A DNA stretch of 55,316 bases. Source: Chloroflexota bacterium. GTDB taxonomy: Bacteria; Chloroflexota; Dormibacteria; CF-121. Location: NCBI GenBank assembly GCA_005880615.1, contig VBID01000118.1, forward strand, positions 1 to 55,316, read 5' to 3'. Shown one piece after another: positions 42,285-50,276 of this stretch. Made by a program: the position numbers and the translations under genes. The number at the start of each line of letters is the position of its first letter. The stretch's first letter is position 1. Under the pieces are notes generated by a model. That model saw only the letters and a list, made by a program, of their open reading frames with translations, did no database searches and had not been told where the DNA came from.

Positions 42285-42911
42285 GGCGGCGGGCCGCAAG
42301 ATCTCGCACAGGCTCGCGTTCTCGGCAGCGTGGAGGGTCCCTGGATCAGGAACCCCGTCAACCGGGAGCGCATCCGGTTTCTCAAGCACGCCGCCGACAC
42401 CCACGGCGAGACGGTGCAGTTCGAAACGCGCATGGAGCCGGGAGGCGTCGTCGGCGCCGAGCACATCCACCGCATCCAGCAGTCGCGTTTCGAGGTGCTG
42501 GGCGGGACGCCAGGCTTCTGCGTGGGCGGCCGGCGCTTCACCCTCAAGCCGGGTGACACCCTGACGATCCCGGCCCGCACCCCTCACTACTATTGGAACG
42601 ACGGGCCGGCGGAAGCCCAGATGCTGATCGAGTTTTCGCCGGCACTCAAGACCGAGGAGTTCTTCCGGTCCTACTTCGCCCTGGCGCAGCAGGGCAAGAC
42701 CAGCCTGACGGGCGTCCGCAACGTCTTCCAGCGGGCCGTTCTCCAGGCCGCCTATTTCAACGAGAGCTACCCGGTTCGGCCGCCTACCCTGGCCCAGCTC
42801 CTGCTGATGGCGCTGGCGCCCGTCGGACGACTGCTTGGCTATCGCGCCGTGGTGGAGCCAGCTGGAGACCCTGGGCTGCCCGACGCCGCGGCGCCACCCA
42901 GGGCCGCTTAG
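42279..42911 (+). CDS. Cupin-domain protein
   Basis: 210 residues from GTG 42279 (GGGAGGGG five nt upstream). The central part has the two cupin motifs: 'GGVVGAEHIHRIQQSRFEVLGG' with metal-ligand-like HIH and E, then 'LKPGDTLTIPARTPHYYWN' with the second-motif His. Single-domain cupins of this kind bind small molecules or act as epimerases/dioxygenases; the substrate is not evident. The C-terminal ~90 residues add helices, including a hydrophobic stretch (LAQLLLMALAPVGRLLGY) that may contact the membrane. No operon partner is obvious; the following gene has its own strong ribosome-binding site. Confidence 0.88.
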   Translation: MNGGGPQDLAQARVLGSVEGPWIRNPVNRERIRFLKHAADTHGETVQFETRMEPGGVVGAEHIHRIQQSRFEVLGGTPGFCVGGRRFTLKPGDTLTIPARTPHYYWNDGPAEAQMLIEFSPALKTEEFFRSYFALAQQGKTSLTGVRNVFQRAVLQAAYFNESYPVRPPTLAQLLLMALAPVGRLLGYRAVVEPAGDPGLPDAAAPPRAA

Positions 42912-43029
42912 CAGACTCCTCGGCGGCGGTCCGTCCTGTCCCCAGACCCAGGTGCCCATTTTTTTGCGCTGTGTTGAGCTGTCGACTCAGAATGAGAGCA
43001 GACCGGATTCCAAAAAAGGAGGGACACGC

Positions 43030-43263
43030 ATGCAAAACCGATCCGTCTACCTGCAGACCATGATCGCCCTGGCCTCGGCCGCGTTTGGCGTGGTTGCCGC
43101 GCTGGCTTGGAACAGCGCCATCACCGCCCTGGTCAAGCAGATCTTTGGCAGCGGCGCCCAGATCATTTCACTCTTCATCTACGCCATCATCATCACCATC
43201 ATCGCGGTCATCGTGATGGTGAATCTTGGCAAGATGGCAGAGCGCACCGCCGAAAAAGCCTAA
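43030..43263 (+). CDS. DUF5654-family small membrane protein
   Basis: 77 residues from ATG 43030 with AGGAGG seven nt upstream. Two hydrophobic helices (about 10-27 and 45-67) flank 'AWNSAITALVKQIFGSGAQ', the typical core of DUF5654, a family of ~80-residue two-helix membrane proteins of unknown function in archaea and bacteria. The longer in-frame ORF from 42835 is an extension into the cupin gene and is not supported. It appears monocistronic. Confidence 0.88.
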   Translation: MQNRSVYLQTMIALASAAFGVVAALAWNSAITALVKQIFGSGAQIISLFIYAIIITIIAVIVMVNLGKMAERTAEKA

Positions 43264-43310
43264 CCTACCCCCTCTCCGCCACTGGAACGGACGGTGTAGC
43301 CTGCCGGTGA

Positions 43311-44180
43311 TCACGCCTTCAGCGTGCTGACCAGCAGGACGCCGTCCGCCCAGTAGGCGCCGGTGGGACCGGACGGCAGCAGGTCATAAGTCGACCCCGA
43401 GTAAGGAACTCGGTCAACCGTGAGCACGCGGCTGCCGTCGAACGGCTGCCCGGGCGCCAGGTCGCCGACCCGCCGGCCGTCGGCGGTGGGATGGCCCGGC
43501 GAGACCCAGACGTGGCGCCCATCGGCGAGCACGAGGTGAACCACCTCATGGCCGGCCGGGGCGGGTATGCTCCCCACCTCCAGGACGACGCCGGTCTGGC
43601 GGTGTCCGGCTGCATTCAGCGTCCACACCGACATACCCGGACGGAGACTCGTAACCGGAACCTGGCCAGCGGGGGTACCGATCAGGGTGGAGGCCGCCAG
43701 GCAGATTGGGCACATCAGCCGGAATGGGGTGCGCGACTGAATGGTGACCGAAGCCTGCCGGTCGATGGTGCCGGTGACTCGGATCGACACCTTGTCGGCA
43801 CCCTGCGAGACCCCGTAGGAAAAGTCGTAGCGATCGCCCTCCGGCTGGAGTTGGAGCGCGGCCAGCGCCTTGTAATCCTGGTAGACCTGCAGCTTCTGCT
43901 GGTCCGTCGTCGGCGCGCTCAGCTGGTAATGGTCAAGGATCGCCTGGTAGACCTGCGGGTCGTGGGCCCGGATATAGGCGAGCTGCTGGTCGACATAGTC
44001 GGGGGTGACCTCCCGCGCCAGCGGGTATTGATCGCGGTCGCAATACTCAATCGGCCCCACCTGCTCCACGAGGCGGTACTTCAGCTGAACGGGGGTGAGC
44101 GGCGAACCGGCGGCCGGCACGGCGCCGCAAGCGGCCAAGCTCACTGCTCCGGCGACCAGTACCGCTGCGACCAGCCTCAT
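43311..44180 (-). CDS. Lipoprotein with C-terminal Hint (hedgehog/intein-type) domain
   Basis: 289 residues from ATG 44180. The signal peptide ends in the lipobox LAAC-G. A helical N-terminal region (about 30-120) has YRLVEQVGPIEYCDRDQYP and IRAHDPQVYQAILDHY. From about 160 a Hint domain begins at CLAASTLIGTPAGQVPVTSLRPGMSVWT, with the block-B-like SPGHPTADGR and the ending AYWADGVLLVST. The usual terminal His-Asn is absent, so any self-splicing would stop at the N-S acyl shift, or the fold may be only structural. The gene begins 4 nt after the stop of the upstream lipoprotein gene, so the pair is probably co-transcribed. Confidence 0.8.
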   Translation of the reverse strand: MRLVAAVLVAGAVSLAACGAVPAAGSPLTPVQLKYRLVEQVGPIEYCDRDQYPLAREVTPDYVDQQLAYIRAHDPQVYQAILDHYQLSAPTTDQQKLQVYQDYKALAALQLQPEGDRYDFSYGVSQGADKVSIRVTGTIDRQASVTIQSRTPFRLMCPICLAASTLIGTPAGQVPVTSLRPGMSVWTLNAAGHRQTGVVLEVGSIPAPAGHEVVHLVLADGRHVWVSPGHPTADGRRVGDLAPGQPFDGSRVLTVDRVPYSGSTYDLLPSGPTGAYWADGVLLVSTLKA

Positions 44181-44184
44181 TGGA

Positions 44185-45198
44185 CTAGTGGGCCGACCGC
44201 ACGAGCTCCGTGAACTGTGGCGTTGGACGGACCGCAAAATTGTCGCCCGGAACGACCACGGTCACAGTATTGCCGGGCGGATCGTAGGCCAGCGACACAT
44301 AGTGATCGGCGAACTCGAAGATGACGATGGTGTAGTTGGACGGCAGGGCGGGCGCGGGCATCGTCGGCAGGTCGACATCAAGGGCCGCGGCAAACCGCTG
44401 GACGGCGGCCGGGTCCTGAAGAACTCCCATCGGCGGGTCTTGTCGTTTGATCGAGACGCGGATCGCCTGATCGAGACCGTAGCGGTGGCTAAGGTTCACC
44501 GCCGCCGGAATTGGGGTCGGGGTGGGGCCATTGGCGAGCAACTGGTCCATGACCGCGGCGAAGTCACGCGGAACGAGGATCCCGCGCGCCAGCATGGGCA
44601 CATCGCGGTAATAGGTCTGCGTGGTGGCCGTCCCGTCCCGCAACTCGAACGAGACGAAGCCGGCCAGCTCGCCGTGGCGCTGGTCATCGACTGGAGCGTC
44701 AAGGACCAGATTCACGAGCGTCGCCACCTGGGTCGGCTCCACAATCCGACCGAGGACGGTCCGTCCGTCAGTCGTGCTGGTCATGGCGATCGTGCTCACC
44801 TTGCCCCCGATGTCGAGCAAGGCCCGTCCGGTCCTGGCTCGCGGGTTGTCGCTCACCTCGTACAGGACCAGACGGCCGTCATGATGCGCCGCCAGGCGGA
44901 ACGTGGCGGCATAGCCTTGGACCGCGTACACGGGCGTGCCGCTCGGCACGAACGCGGCGTCGCCGTCCTTCGGCTGGTAGCTGGGCTCTTTCCCGGCGCC
45001 GGACAGCATGGTCCGGACGTGGAATTGGACGGGCCCCAGGTCAGCGTCGGTGAGCGCCCGGCCGGGGCCCCAGACGGCCATGTAGTCCAGACCACCCGAT
45101 CGAATGAAGTCGACGTAATCGATGTGGGTCCTGCCGCTGATGGGGCCGCAGCCGACCGCCAAGAGCGCAGCCACGAGCAGGCCCATCCGAAACCGCAT
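44185..45198 (-). CDS. Lipoprotein of unknown function
   Basis: About 337 residues from ATG 45198 (GTG 45213 is the alternative). The N-terminus RFRMGLLVAALLAVGCG is a lipoprotein signal with lipobox AVGC. The mature part is mixed alpha/beta with no motif I know; segments such as HIDYVDFIRSGGLDYMAVW and NYTIVIFEFADHYVSLAYD suggest two related halves. It is upstream of, and probably co-transcribed with, the Hint-domain lipoprotein. The TTATCG motif at 45201-45206 touches its start, so whatever reads the TTATCG cluster may also affect this gene. Confidence 0.75.
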   Translation of the reverse strand: MRFRMGLLVAALLAVGCGPISGRTHIDYVDFIRSGGLDYMAVWGPGRALTDADLGPVQFHVRTMLSGAGKEPSYQPKDGDAAFVPSGTPVYAVQGYAATFRLAAHHDGRLVLYEVSDNPRARTGRALLDIGGKVSTIAMTSTTDGRTVLGRIVEPTQVATLVNLVLDAPVDDQRHGELAGFVSFELRDGTATTQTYYRDVPMLARGILVPRDFAAVMDQLLANGPTPTPIPAAVNLSHRYGLDQAIRVSIKRQDPPMGVLQDPAAVQRFAAALDVDLPTMPAPALPSNYTIVIFEFADHYVSLAYDPPGNTVTVVVPGDNFAVRPTPQFTELVRSAH

Positions 45199-45200
45199 AC

Positions 45201-45357
45201 CGATAAAACGCACGGACTCCAAGAAAGTTCTCAGCGAATCGCCTTGGCCACACCCGTTCGATTCACCGCCCGCCAAATAGTTATCGGTAAAGGGACGCAG
45301 AATGCCCCTTATTATCGATACGCGCGGTTTACGATAATAGCCCAGAACTGATTATCG
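45201..45357. promoter_or_regulatory. Cluster of TTATCG/CGATAA motifs in an AT-rich intergenic patch
   Basis: CGATAA at 45201-45206 and 45332-45337, and TTATCG at 45281-45286, 45312-45317 and 45352-45357: five copies in 157 bp. The wider consensus is wTTATCGnnAA (TTATCGGTAA at 45281). They lie between the lipoprotein start and the Fic remnant and look like binding sites for one regulator. Confidence 0.6.
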
Positions 45358-45373
45358 CCAAGTCGGAGACCGA

Positions 45374-45621
45374 ATGAAGGCGAGCCAGAAGGCATTGAAG
45401 CTTCTGGAGAACTTGTACTGCAATCCCGTTGTCCCCGTTGCCATGGTCGAAAAATATGCGGGCTCTCTTTGGCCAACGCCAATGGGCTCGTTAAGCGTTT
45501 CGTTGAGATGGGCCTCTTGCGCGAAATCACCGGGAAGCCACGGAATCGCGTTTTTGCCTATCAGCCTTCCCTAGACCTTTTCGCCGGGAGGGATGCTCGC
45601 GCCACGGGCAAGAAGTCCTAG
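45374..45621 (+). pseudogene. Frameshifted C-terminal remnant of a Fic-family protein
   Basis: From ATG 45374 the first frame encodes KASQKALKLLENLYCNPVVPVAMVEKYAG. Just after this, near 45472, the sense continues in another frame as SLANANGLVKRFVEMGLLREITG, then KPRNRVFAYQPSLDLFA, ending at TAG 45621. Together this matches the winged-helix tail that follows the catalytic domain in many Fic proteins. A single missing nucleotide explains the break, after which the first frame stops at 45574. No Fic catalytic motif (HxFxDGNGR) is found upstream. This is a decayed fragment; the adjacent TTATCG sites may be relics of its control. Confidence 0.72.
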
Positions 45622-45659
45622 AACGGTGATTTCTCGTACTCGGGCAAGCGCATCGCGGG

Positions 45660-46538
45660 TTAGGGGCTGACGATCTGGCGGCCGCGGGCCGCATTGAGAC
45701 CAAGCACCAGGCCGTACCGCAGCCGGATCCCCAGCCAGACGGCCGGGGCGAGGGCTGCCCGCCAGCCCGAGGCGTAGTGCTTGCGGTAGAAAAGCCACAT
45801 GGCGCGATGGAACTCGCGGAGCATGGCCCGGGGTTGCTGCCGGCTAGCCTCCCCCTTGTAGTGGAGCACTAGCGCCGAGGGGACGTAGTAGATGCGGCCG
45901 CCGCGTTGACGCAACCGATAGCAGAGGTCGAGATCCTCGCCATACATGAAGAAGTCTTCGTCAAAGAATCCGACCACTTGCAGCGCATCCTGCCGAAAGC
46001 ACAGAGCGGCGGCCGTCCCGGCATCGATCTCGCCCGGTTGGTCGGGGTCGTCGTAGGTCCGGTTGTAGCGGGCCAGCGTGCGACTACGCGGAAAGAGCCG
46101 GCTGAGCCCCGCCAGCCGGGCCAGTGCCACCCCCGGCGAGGGGAAGGTCCGGCGGCTGGCCAGGTCCAGCCTGCCGTCCGGCCGGACGATCTTGGGCCCC
46201 GCCCCGACCGCGTTGGGGAGTGTGTCGAGGGCCTGCTCCAGCCGCGCGATGCTGCCCGGGGCCACCTCAGTGTCGGGGTTCAGCAGCAGCACGTGCCGGC
46301 CACGGGCGTGGCGCAGGGCCCGGTTGTTGGCCCGGGCAAACCCGAGGTTCTCGCCATTCTCGAGCAGGGTAACGCCGGGGAAATCGCGACGGACCATGGC
46401 CGCGCTCCCATCGCTGGATCCGTTGTCCACCACGAACACTTCGCTGTCGCGACCAGCGAGCTCCGGAAGCACATGATCCAGGCAGCCTTTGAGAAAGCCC
46501 CGGGTGTTGTAGTTGACGATTACGACGGAGAGGTCCAT
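45660..46538 (-). CDS. GT2 family glycosyltransferase (WcaE/rhamnosyltransferase-like)
   Basis: 292 residues. [58 protein letters not shown] and [23 protein letters not shown] are the classical motifs of this large GT2 subgroup (N-terminal nucleotide binding, metal-binding DTE in place of DxD, acceptor-side ED). It adds a sugar to the growing lipid-linked chain in the cytoplasm. Its ATG lies 19 nt inside the 3' end of the preceding glycosyltransferase gene. It is the last gene of the ABC-type export cluster; a 39-bp gap separates it from the Fic remnant. Confidence 0.92.
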   Translation of the reverse strand: MDLSVVIVNYNTRGFLKGCLDHVLPELAGRDSEVFVVDNGSSDGSAAMVRRDFPGVTLLENGENLGFARANNRALRHARGRHVLLLNPDTEVAPGSIARLEQALDTLPNAVGAGPKIVRPDGRLDLASRRTFPSPGVALARLAGLSRLFPRSRTLARYNRTYDDPDQPGEIDAGTAAALCFRQDALQVVGFFDEDFFMYGEDLDLCYRLRQRGGRIYYVPSALVLHYKGEASRQQPRAMLREFHRAMWLFYRKHYASGWRAALAPAVWLGIRLRYGLVLGLNAARGRQIVSP

Positions 46539-47536
46539 GGCCTCCGCCGTCCCAGGACGCGACCCTGGCGCGCCTTGCGCAGGTAGGGATACGGCTCGAA
46601 GAAGCGCTCGATCTCGCGGCGCGACACCGTACGCCGGCGCTGGATGATCTGGCGCTTGGCCAGCGTGGCAGGGAGGAGCCGCACGGCATCCACGGCACCC
46701 AGCAACGCCGCCGGCCGGGTGACGAGCAGCTGGACGGCCTTGGCCCCGGTGAAGGCGACCATGCCCGGGAGGCGGGCCAGCATCCCCAGCCCACCGTCGT
46801 TCTTGACGATCAGCAGCAGCCGGTTCTTAAGGATGTGGCGCTGCAGCTTGGCCGAGCCCCAGGCCCCGCTGCCACTGCGGGCATGTGTTGCCACGGCGGC
46901 GGGCTCGTACCAGCTGCGCCAGCCCCGCGACCGGGCACGCCAATCGAGGTCGACGTCCTCCAGGTAGGCGAAGAAGGACGCGTCCAGGATCTCGCCGTTG
47001 ATCCGGATGTCGTCCAGCATCGTGCAGCGGTACAGACCGGCCGCGGCGCAGACGCCAAAGACCTCGCCCGGCAGGTCGAAGGCCGGTCCGTCGGGCTCGT
47101 CCTCGCCGCGGTTGGTGGGCCAGACATTCCGATACATCACGTGCCCGGCCGAATCGATGATGTCCGGCGGCTCCGCCCGGAGCAACTTACCCGACGCCGA
47201 ACCCAGGCCCGCGTCCTGCTGCAGGCGGGCCACCAGGAGCCGGACGTAGTCCGGCCGGAGTCGTACATCGTAGTTGAGCAGGAGCACGAACTCGCCGCGG
47301 GCGGCGTCGATCCCGATGTTGTTCGCCACCGCAAAGCCCAGGTTGTTGGCGTTGCGGATCAGGTGCACGCCCTCGTCTTTCGCGGCAATCTCGGCCGAGC
47401 CGTCCAGGGATCCGTTATCGACGACGATCAGTTCGATGGGCTGGTAGTCCTGAGCATGCACCGAGGCCAGGCACGACTCCAGCAGCCGGGCGCCATTCCA
47501 GTTGACGACGAGGATGGAGACGAGTCCGGGCGTCAC
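46520..47536 (-). CDS. GT2 family glycosyltransferase
   Basis: 338 residues starting at GTG 47536, which overlaps the TGA of the upstream gene (GTGA); the 51 codons further upstream in frame are shadow. Motifs are VSILVVNWNGARLLESCL, VVDNGSLDGSAEI, NLGFAVANNIGID, LLLNYDVRLRPDY and FFAYLEDVDLDWRARSRGW. The metal site reads NYD rather than the usual NPD/NND. The C-terminal region (about 235-338) has a hydrophobic stretch (MLARLPGMVAFTGAKAVQLLV) that may bind the membrane. It acts with the flanking glycosyltransferases on the exported glycan. Confidence 0.9.
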   Translation of the reverse strand: MTPGLVSILVVNWNGARLLESCLASVHAQDYQPIELIVVDNGSLDGSAEIAAKDEGVHLIRNANNLGFAVANNIGIDAARGEFVLLLNYDVRLRPDYVRLLVARLQQDAGLGSASGKLLRAEPPDIIDSAGHVMYRNVWPTNRGEDEPDGPAFDLPGEVFGVCAAAGLYRCTMLDDIRINGEILDASFFAYLEDVDLDWRARSRGWRSWYEPAAVATHARSGSGAWGSAKLQRHILKNRLLLIVKNDGGLGMLARLPGMVAFTGAKAVQLLVTRPAALLGAVDAVRLLPATLAKRQIIQRRRTVSRREIERFFEPYPYLRKARQGRVLGRRRPWTSPS

Positions 47537-48870
47537 CGCTCGCGCAGCCGCTCCATCCGCCTCAGAACTTTCTTCGCCGCCAGGGCCAGCCCCCCGGTGC
47601 GCGTCACATCGACGGCCCGGCGCAGGGAGTTGCGCCCGCCCACCCGGGGATGGACGAGGCCGCGCATCTCCGAATCGGGCGCCACCCACGGGTCCCGGCA
47701 GTAGGCCAGCAGGGGTTCGGCGGCCCGCTCCCAGGTGTGCGCATCGGCCAGGGCTCGGGACCGCACCCGCATCTTGGCGCGCCGATCTGGGTCCGCGGCC
47801 AGGCCGCGGAGCGCCTCCACGACCGCGTCCAGCCCGCCCTCGGGGACCGCCAGGCCAGCGCCGTTGGCGCTGATCTCATCGGACAGCACATCGCCACCCG
47901 TCGCCACCACCGGCAGGCCGGCCCAGAGGTAGTCGAGGAGGCGCGTCCGGTAGGCAAGCCGGGTCTCGACGTGCTCGGTGTGGAGGCTGATCCCAATGTC
48001 GGCGTCGCCCAGGTAGTTCACTCGCTCGGCATACGGGACCCACCCGTCGCGGAAGAAGACCTGCTCGTCCAGGGCGCCCAGCTCACGGGCCAGGGCCAGC
48101 GCTCGTTGGGCCATCACCATCTCCGGGTTCCGGGGATTCGGGTGATGGAGGCCCATGAAGTACAGCTTCACGGCCGGGCGCTGAGCACGTAGCGCGTGGA
48201 CCGCCCGGATGGCAGTCAACGGATCGAACCAGTTCCAGATCCCGCCGCCCCACAGCACCACCACGTCGTCCCGCCCGATGCCCGGCACGACGTCCTTGAT
48301 GGCCCCGCGGGTCGGCCGGGGCGGATCGGTCGGGACCCCGAAGGAGACGACATCGATCAGCCGGCGCAGCGCCGGGTCCCGCTGGTAGGTGAACGGGTTG
48401 ATGCGGTTTGCCATGGAGAGCGCGCCCAGCCAGTAGTCACGCTGCCGCTCGCTGGCGCAGAGAAAGAAGTCGGCCCGGGCCAGCTGCTCCAGGACGGCGT
48501 CCAGGTCGTACTGGTGGACCACCAGCCGTTCGCGGACGCCCAGGCCTTCGTGCATGTGCAGGTTCTCCAGCAGGAACGGATCGTAGATGTCCATCACCAG
48601 GAAGGCGGCCCGGCGGGCGATGACGGGATGCTGCCGGAGCAGGAAGCCGAACGCGATCACGATGTCGTGGGTTTCGAGCAGCCGCGGGAAGGCACCGCCG
48701 CGAAAACACTGGATGTCCAGATGCTCGGAGCGGACCGGGCTCTGGTTGGGCGTGCCGATGGTGACTGGCTGCTGGCGGGCCAGCACGTGGGCCAGCTCCC
48801 AGACGCGGATGCCGGGTCCGGCGATGGCTTCGGTCAGCGGCTCATGCGTGAGGAAGAGGACTTTGTGCAC
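47533..48870 (-). CDS. GT-B fold glycosyltransferase (GT4-like)
   Basis: 445 residues from GTG 48870, preceded closely by AGGAGG inside the end of the upstream GT2 gene (29-nt overlap). The N-terminal half (VLFLTHEPLTEAIAGPGIRVWELA) and C-terminal half (VVLWGGGIWNWFDPLTAIRAV, VPYAERVNYLGDADIGISLH, RLLDYLWAGLPVVATGGD) match the group of GT4-like enzymes in O-antigen clusters whose second domain reads 'WGGGIWNWFDP'. The acidic pair of GT4 is less canonical (TEHVETRLAYRTRLLDYLWAG). The gene is sandwiched between GT2 genes with overlaps on both sides. Confidence 0.9.
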   Translation of the reverse strand: MHKVLFLTHEPLTEAIAGPGIRVWELAHVLARQQPVTIGTPNQSPVRSEHLDIQCFRGGAFPRLLETHDIVIAFGFLLRQHPVIARRAAFLVMDIYDPFLLENLHMHEGLGVRERLVVHQYDLDAVLEQLARADFFLCASERQRDYWLGALSMANRINPFTYQRDPALRRLIDVVSFGVPTDPPRPTRGAIKDVVPGIGRDDVVVLWGGGIWNWFDPLTAIRAVHALRAQRPAVKLYFMGLHHPNPRNPEMVMAQRALALARELGALDEQVFFRDGWVPYAERVNYLGDADIGISLHTEHVETRLAYRTRLLDYLWAGLPVVATGGDVLSDEISANGAGLAVPEGGLDAVVEALRGLAADPDRRAKMRVRSRALADAHTWERAAEPLLAYCRDPWVAPDSEMRGLVHPRVGGRNSLRRAVDVTRTGGLALAAKKVLRRMERLRER

Positions 48871-50146
48871 GGGCCTCCTTTACCAGTGTGTCGAGTCCGA
48901 GGGCCCGCACGAGTGTACGGTGGTACTCGACGAAACCCGCCGCCGGGAAGCCTGGTTCGAGCGGCATCCCGAACAGGGGCAGGATGTCCTCATCGGATCG
49001 CTTTCGCATCGCTTGCACCGCGCGCCGCTTGGCCAGCAGCTCGGGCATGCGGCGACCCACCTCTTCCAGGGCGAGCAAGCGGCTGACCGCGACGGCCGGC
49101 GCGCCGATGGTCGAGCTGTTCCCGCCGATCCCGCGGGCCGCGGATCGCCGGAGACGAGCCAGGCGCGGCTGGATCCGGCGGCCGGCCGCGCGCAGGGCCG
49201 CCCGCGCCGTTCCGGCTAATCCGCGCTGGCGAAGACTGGCCTGCACCTTGGACATGTCTTTGCTCTTTACCAGCTGCGGCGCCGCTGCCGGGCCGGGCCC
49301 ATCGGCCGACGGCCCGAGCGCAAACGCGCGGCGGTCGGGATCGATCAGCAGTGTGGCTTTCTCGGCGGTGAGCAGGAGGGCGGCGGGCCAGATGGCCTGC
49401 AGGTGCCGGTCGTCGTAGTTCTTGAAGATGGTGAATAGCGCATTGCGCTCGTAGAGTACGGCCAGCCGCTCGGGCGCGATCCGGCTGGAGGTCCCGTGGT
49501 GCCGGTGGTGGACCACCGAGCGCGGCGCGTAGCGGACCCGGTAGCCGGCCAGCCACAGCCGCCAGCCCAGGTCCACATCCTCGTAGAAGGCGAAGTAGTC
49601 TTCGTCGAAGCCGCCCACCTCCAGGAAGACCTTCCGCCAGATGGCCATCGATCCGCCACAGGCAAACAGGATGTCGCGCTCGTGGTCGTGTGGGCTGCGC
49701 GCCTCGCCGTGGTCAAACTGGAGCCCGAGGCCGGTCAGGGTCGCGCCGCCACCCACGAAGTCGAGGCGGGATCCGTCCCAGTTGACGATCTTGCCGCCGA
49801 CGGCGGCCAGCTCGGGGGCCTGGGTCAGGACGGCCACCAGCTCCTCCAGCCAGGCCGGCTCGGCCCGGGTGTCGTTGTTGACGAAGGCCACCACGTCGGC
49901 CTCCACCTGGCGGGCGGCCAGGTTGTTACCGCCCGCGAACCCCAGGTTGCGCTTCGAACGCACGATCCGCACGGAGGGAAAGCGCTCGCGCACGAGGTCG
50001 ACGGAGCCGTCGGTGGACCCGTTGTCGGCCAGCACCACCTGGAAGGGGCCGCTATACGTCTGCGCCGCGAGGGAAGCCAGGCAGTCGGCCAGGTGCTCGC
50101 GTCCGTTCCAGTTGAGGGCCACGATGGCGACCGAGGGTGCGGTCAT
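48842..50146 (-). CDS. GT2 family glycosyltransferase with long C-terminal extension
   Basis: 434 residues. The GT2 domain (1-270) has VAIVALNWNGREHLADCL, LADNGSTDGSVDL, KRNLGFAGGNNLAA, AFVNNDTRAEPAW and DYFAFYEDVDLGWRLWLAGY. About 160 further residues form a basic helical extension (RQRGLAGTARAALRAAGRRIQPRLARLRR), which may associate with the membrane or a partner. A GAGAGGT ribosome-binding site precedes ATG 50146. It is the first glycosyltransferase after the ABC transporter genes, separated from them by a 130-bp gap that contains a dispersed repeat. Confidence 0.9.
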   Translation of the reverse strand: MTAPSVAIVALNWNGREHLADCLASLAAQTYSGPFQVVLADNGSTDGSVDLVRERFPSVRIVRSKRNLGFAGGNNLAARQVEADVVAFVNNDTRAEPAWLEELVAVLTQAPELAAVGGKIVNWDGSRLDFVGGGATLTGLGLQFDHGEARSPHDHERDILFACGGSMAIWRKVFLEVGGFDEDYFAFYEDVDLGWRLWLAGYRVRYAPRSVVHHRHHGTSSRIAPERLAVLYERNALFTIFKNYDDRHLQAIWPAALLLTAEKATLLIDPDRRAFALGPSADGPGPAAAPQLVKSKDMSKVQASLRQRGLAGTARAALRAAGRRIQPRLARLRRSAARGIGGNSSTIGAPAVAVSRLLALEEVGRRMPELLAKRRAVQAMRKRSDEDILPLFGMPLEPGFPAAGFVEYHRTLVRALGLDTLVKEARAQSPLPHA

Positions 50147-50215
50147 CGCTGACCTCTCAGTGGCGCCCCCCCACAGCGATCGTCCCCCTTAATGGGACGG
50201 ACGCCGCGAGGAAAA

Positions 50216-50269
50216 TCTGATGGCTTCGAGACCCCCCACCCTACCCTCCCCCGCAAGGGGGGAGGAGAA
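50216..50269. repeat. Dispersed hairpin repeat, copy 2
   Basis: TCTGATGGCTTCGAGACC through CCCTCCCCCGCAAGGGGGGAGG to GAGAA; near-identical to 34602-34660 once the AATCTGATGGCT block is placed at the other end, so the unit is probably circularly permuted or tandem in origin. It fills much of the gap between the Wzt-like and GT2 genes. Confidence 0.75.
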
Positions 50270-50276
50270 ACGGGGG

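Noticed and set aside
40685-42580. 631-residue minus-strand ORF
   Set aside because: It is antisense to the secreted propeller-like and cupin genes, with shadow-type R/G/P-rich composition and no motif.
45374-45574. 66-residue ORF as an intact small regulator
   Set aside because: Its second half is low-similarity shadow, while another frame continues the Fic-type winged helix, so a frameshifted remnant is more likely.
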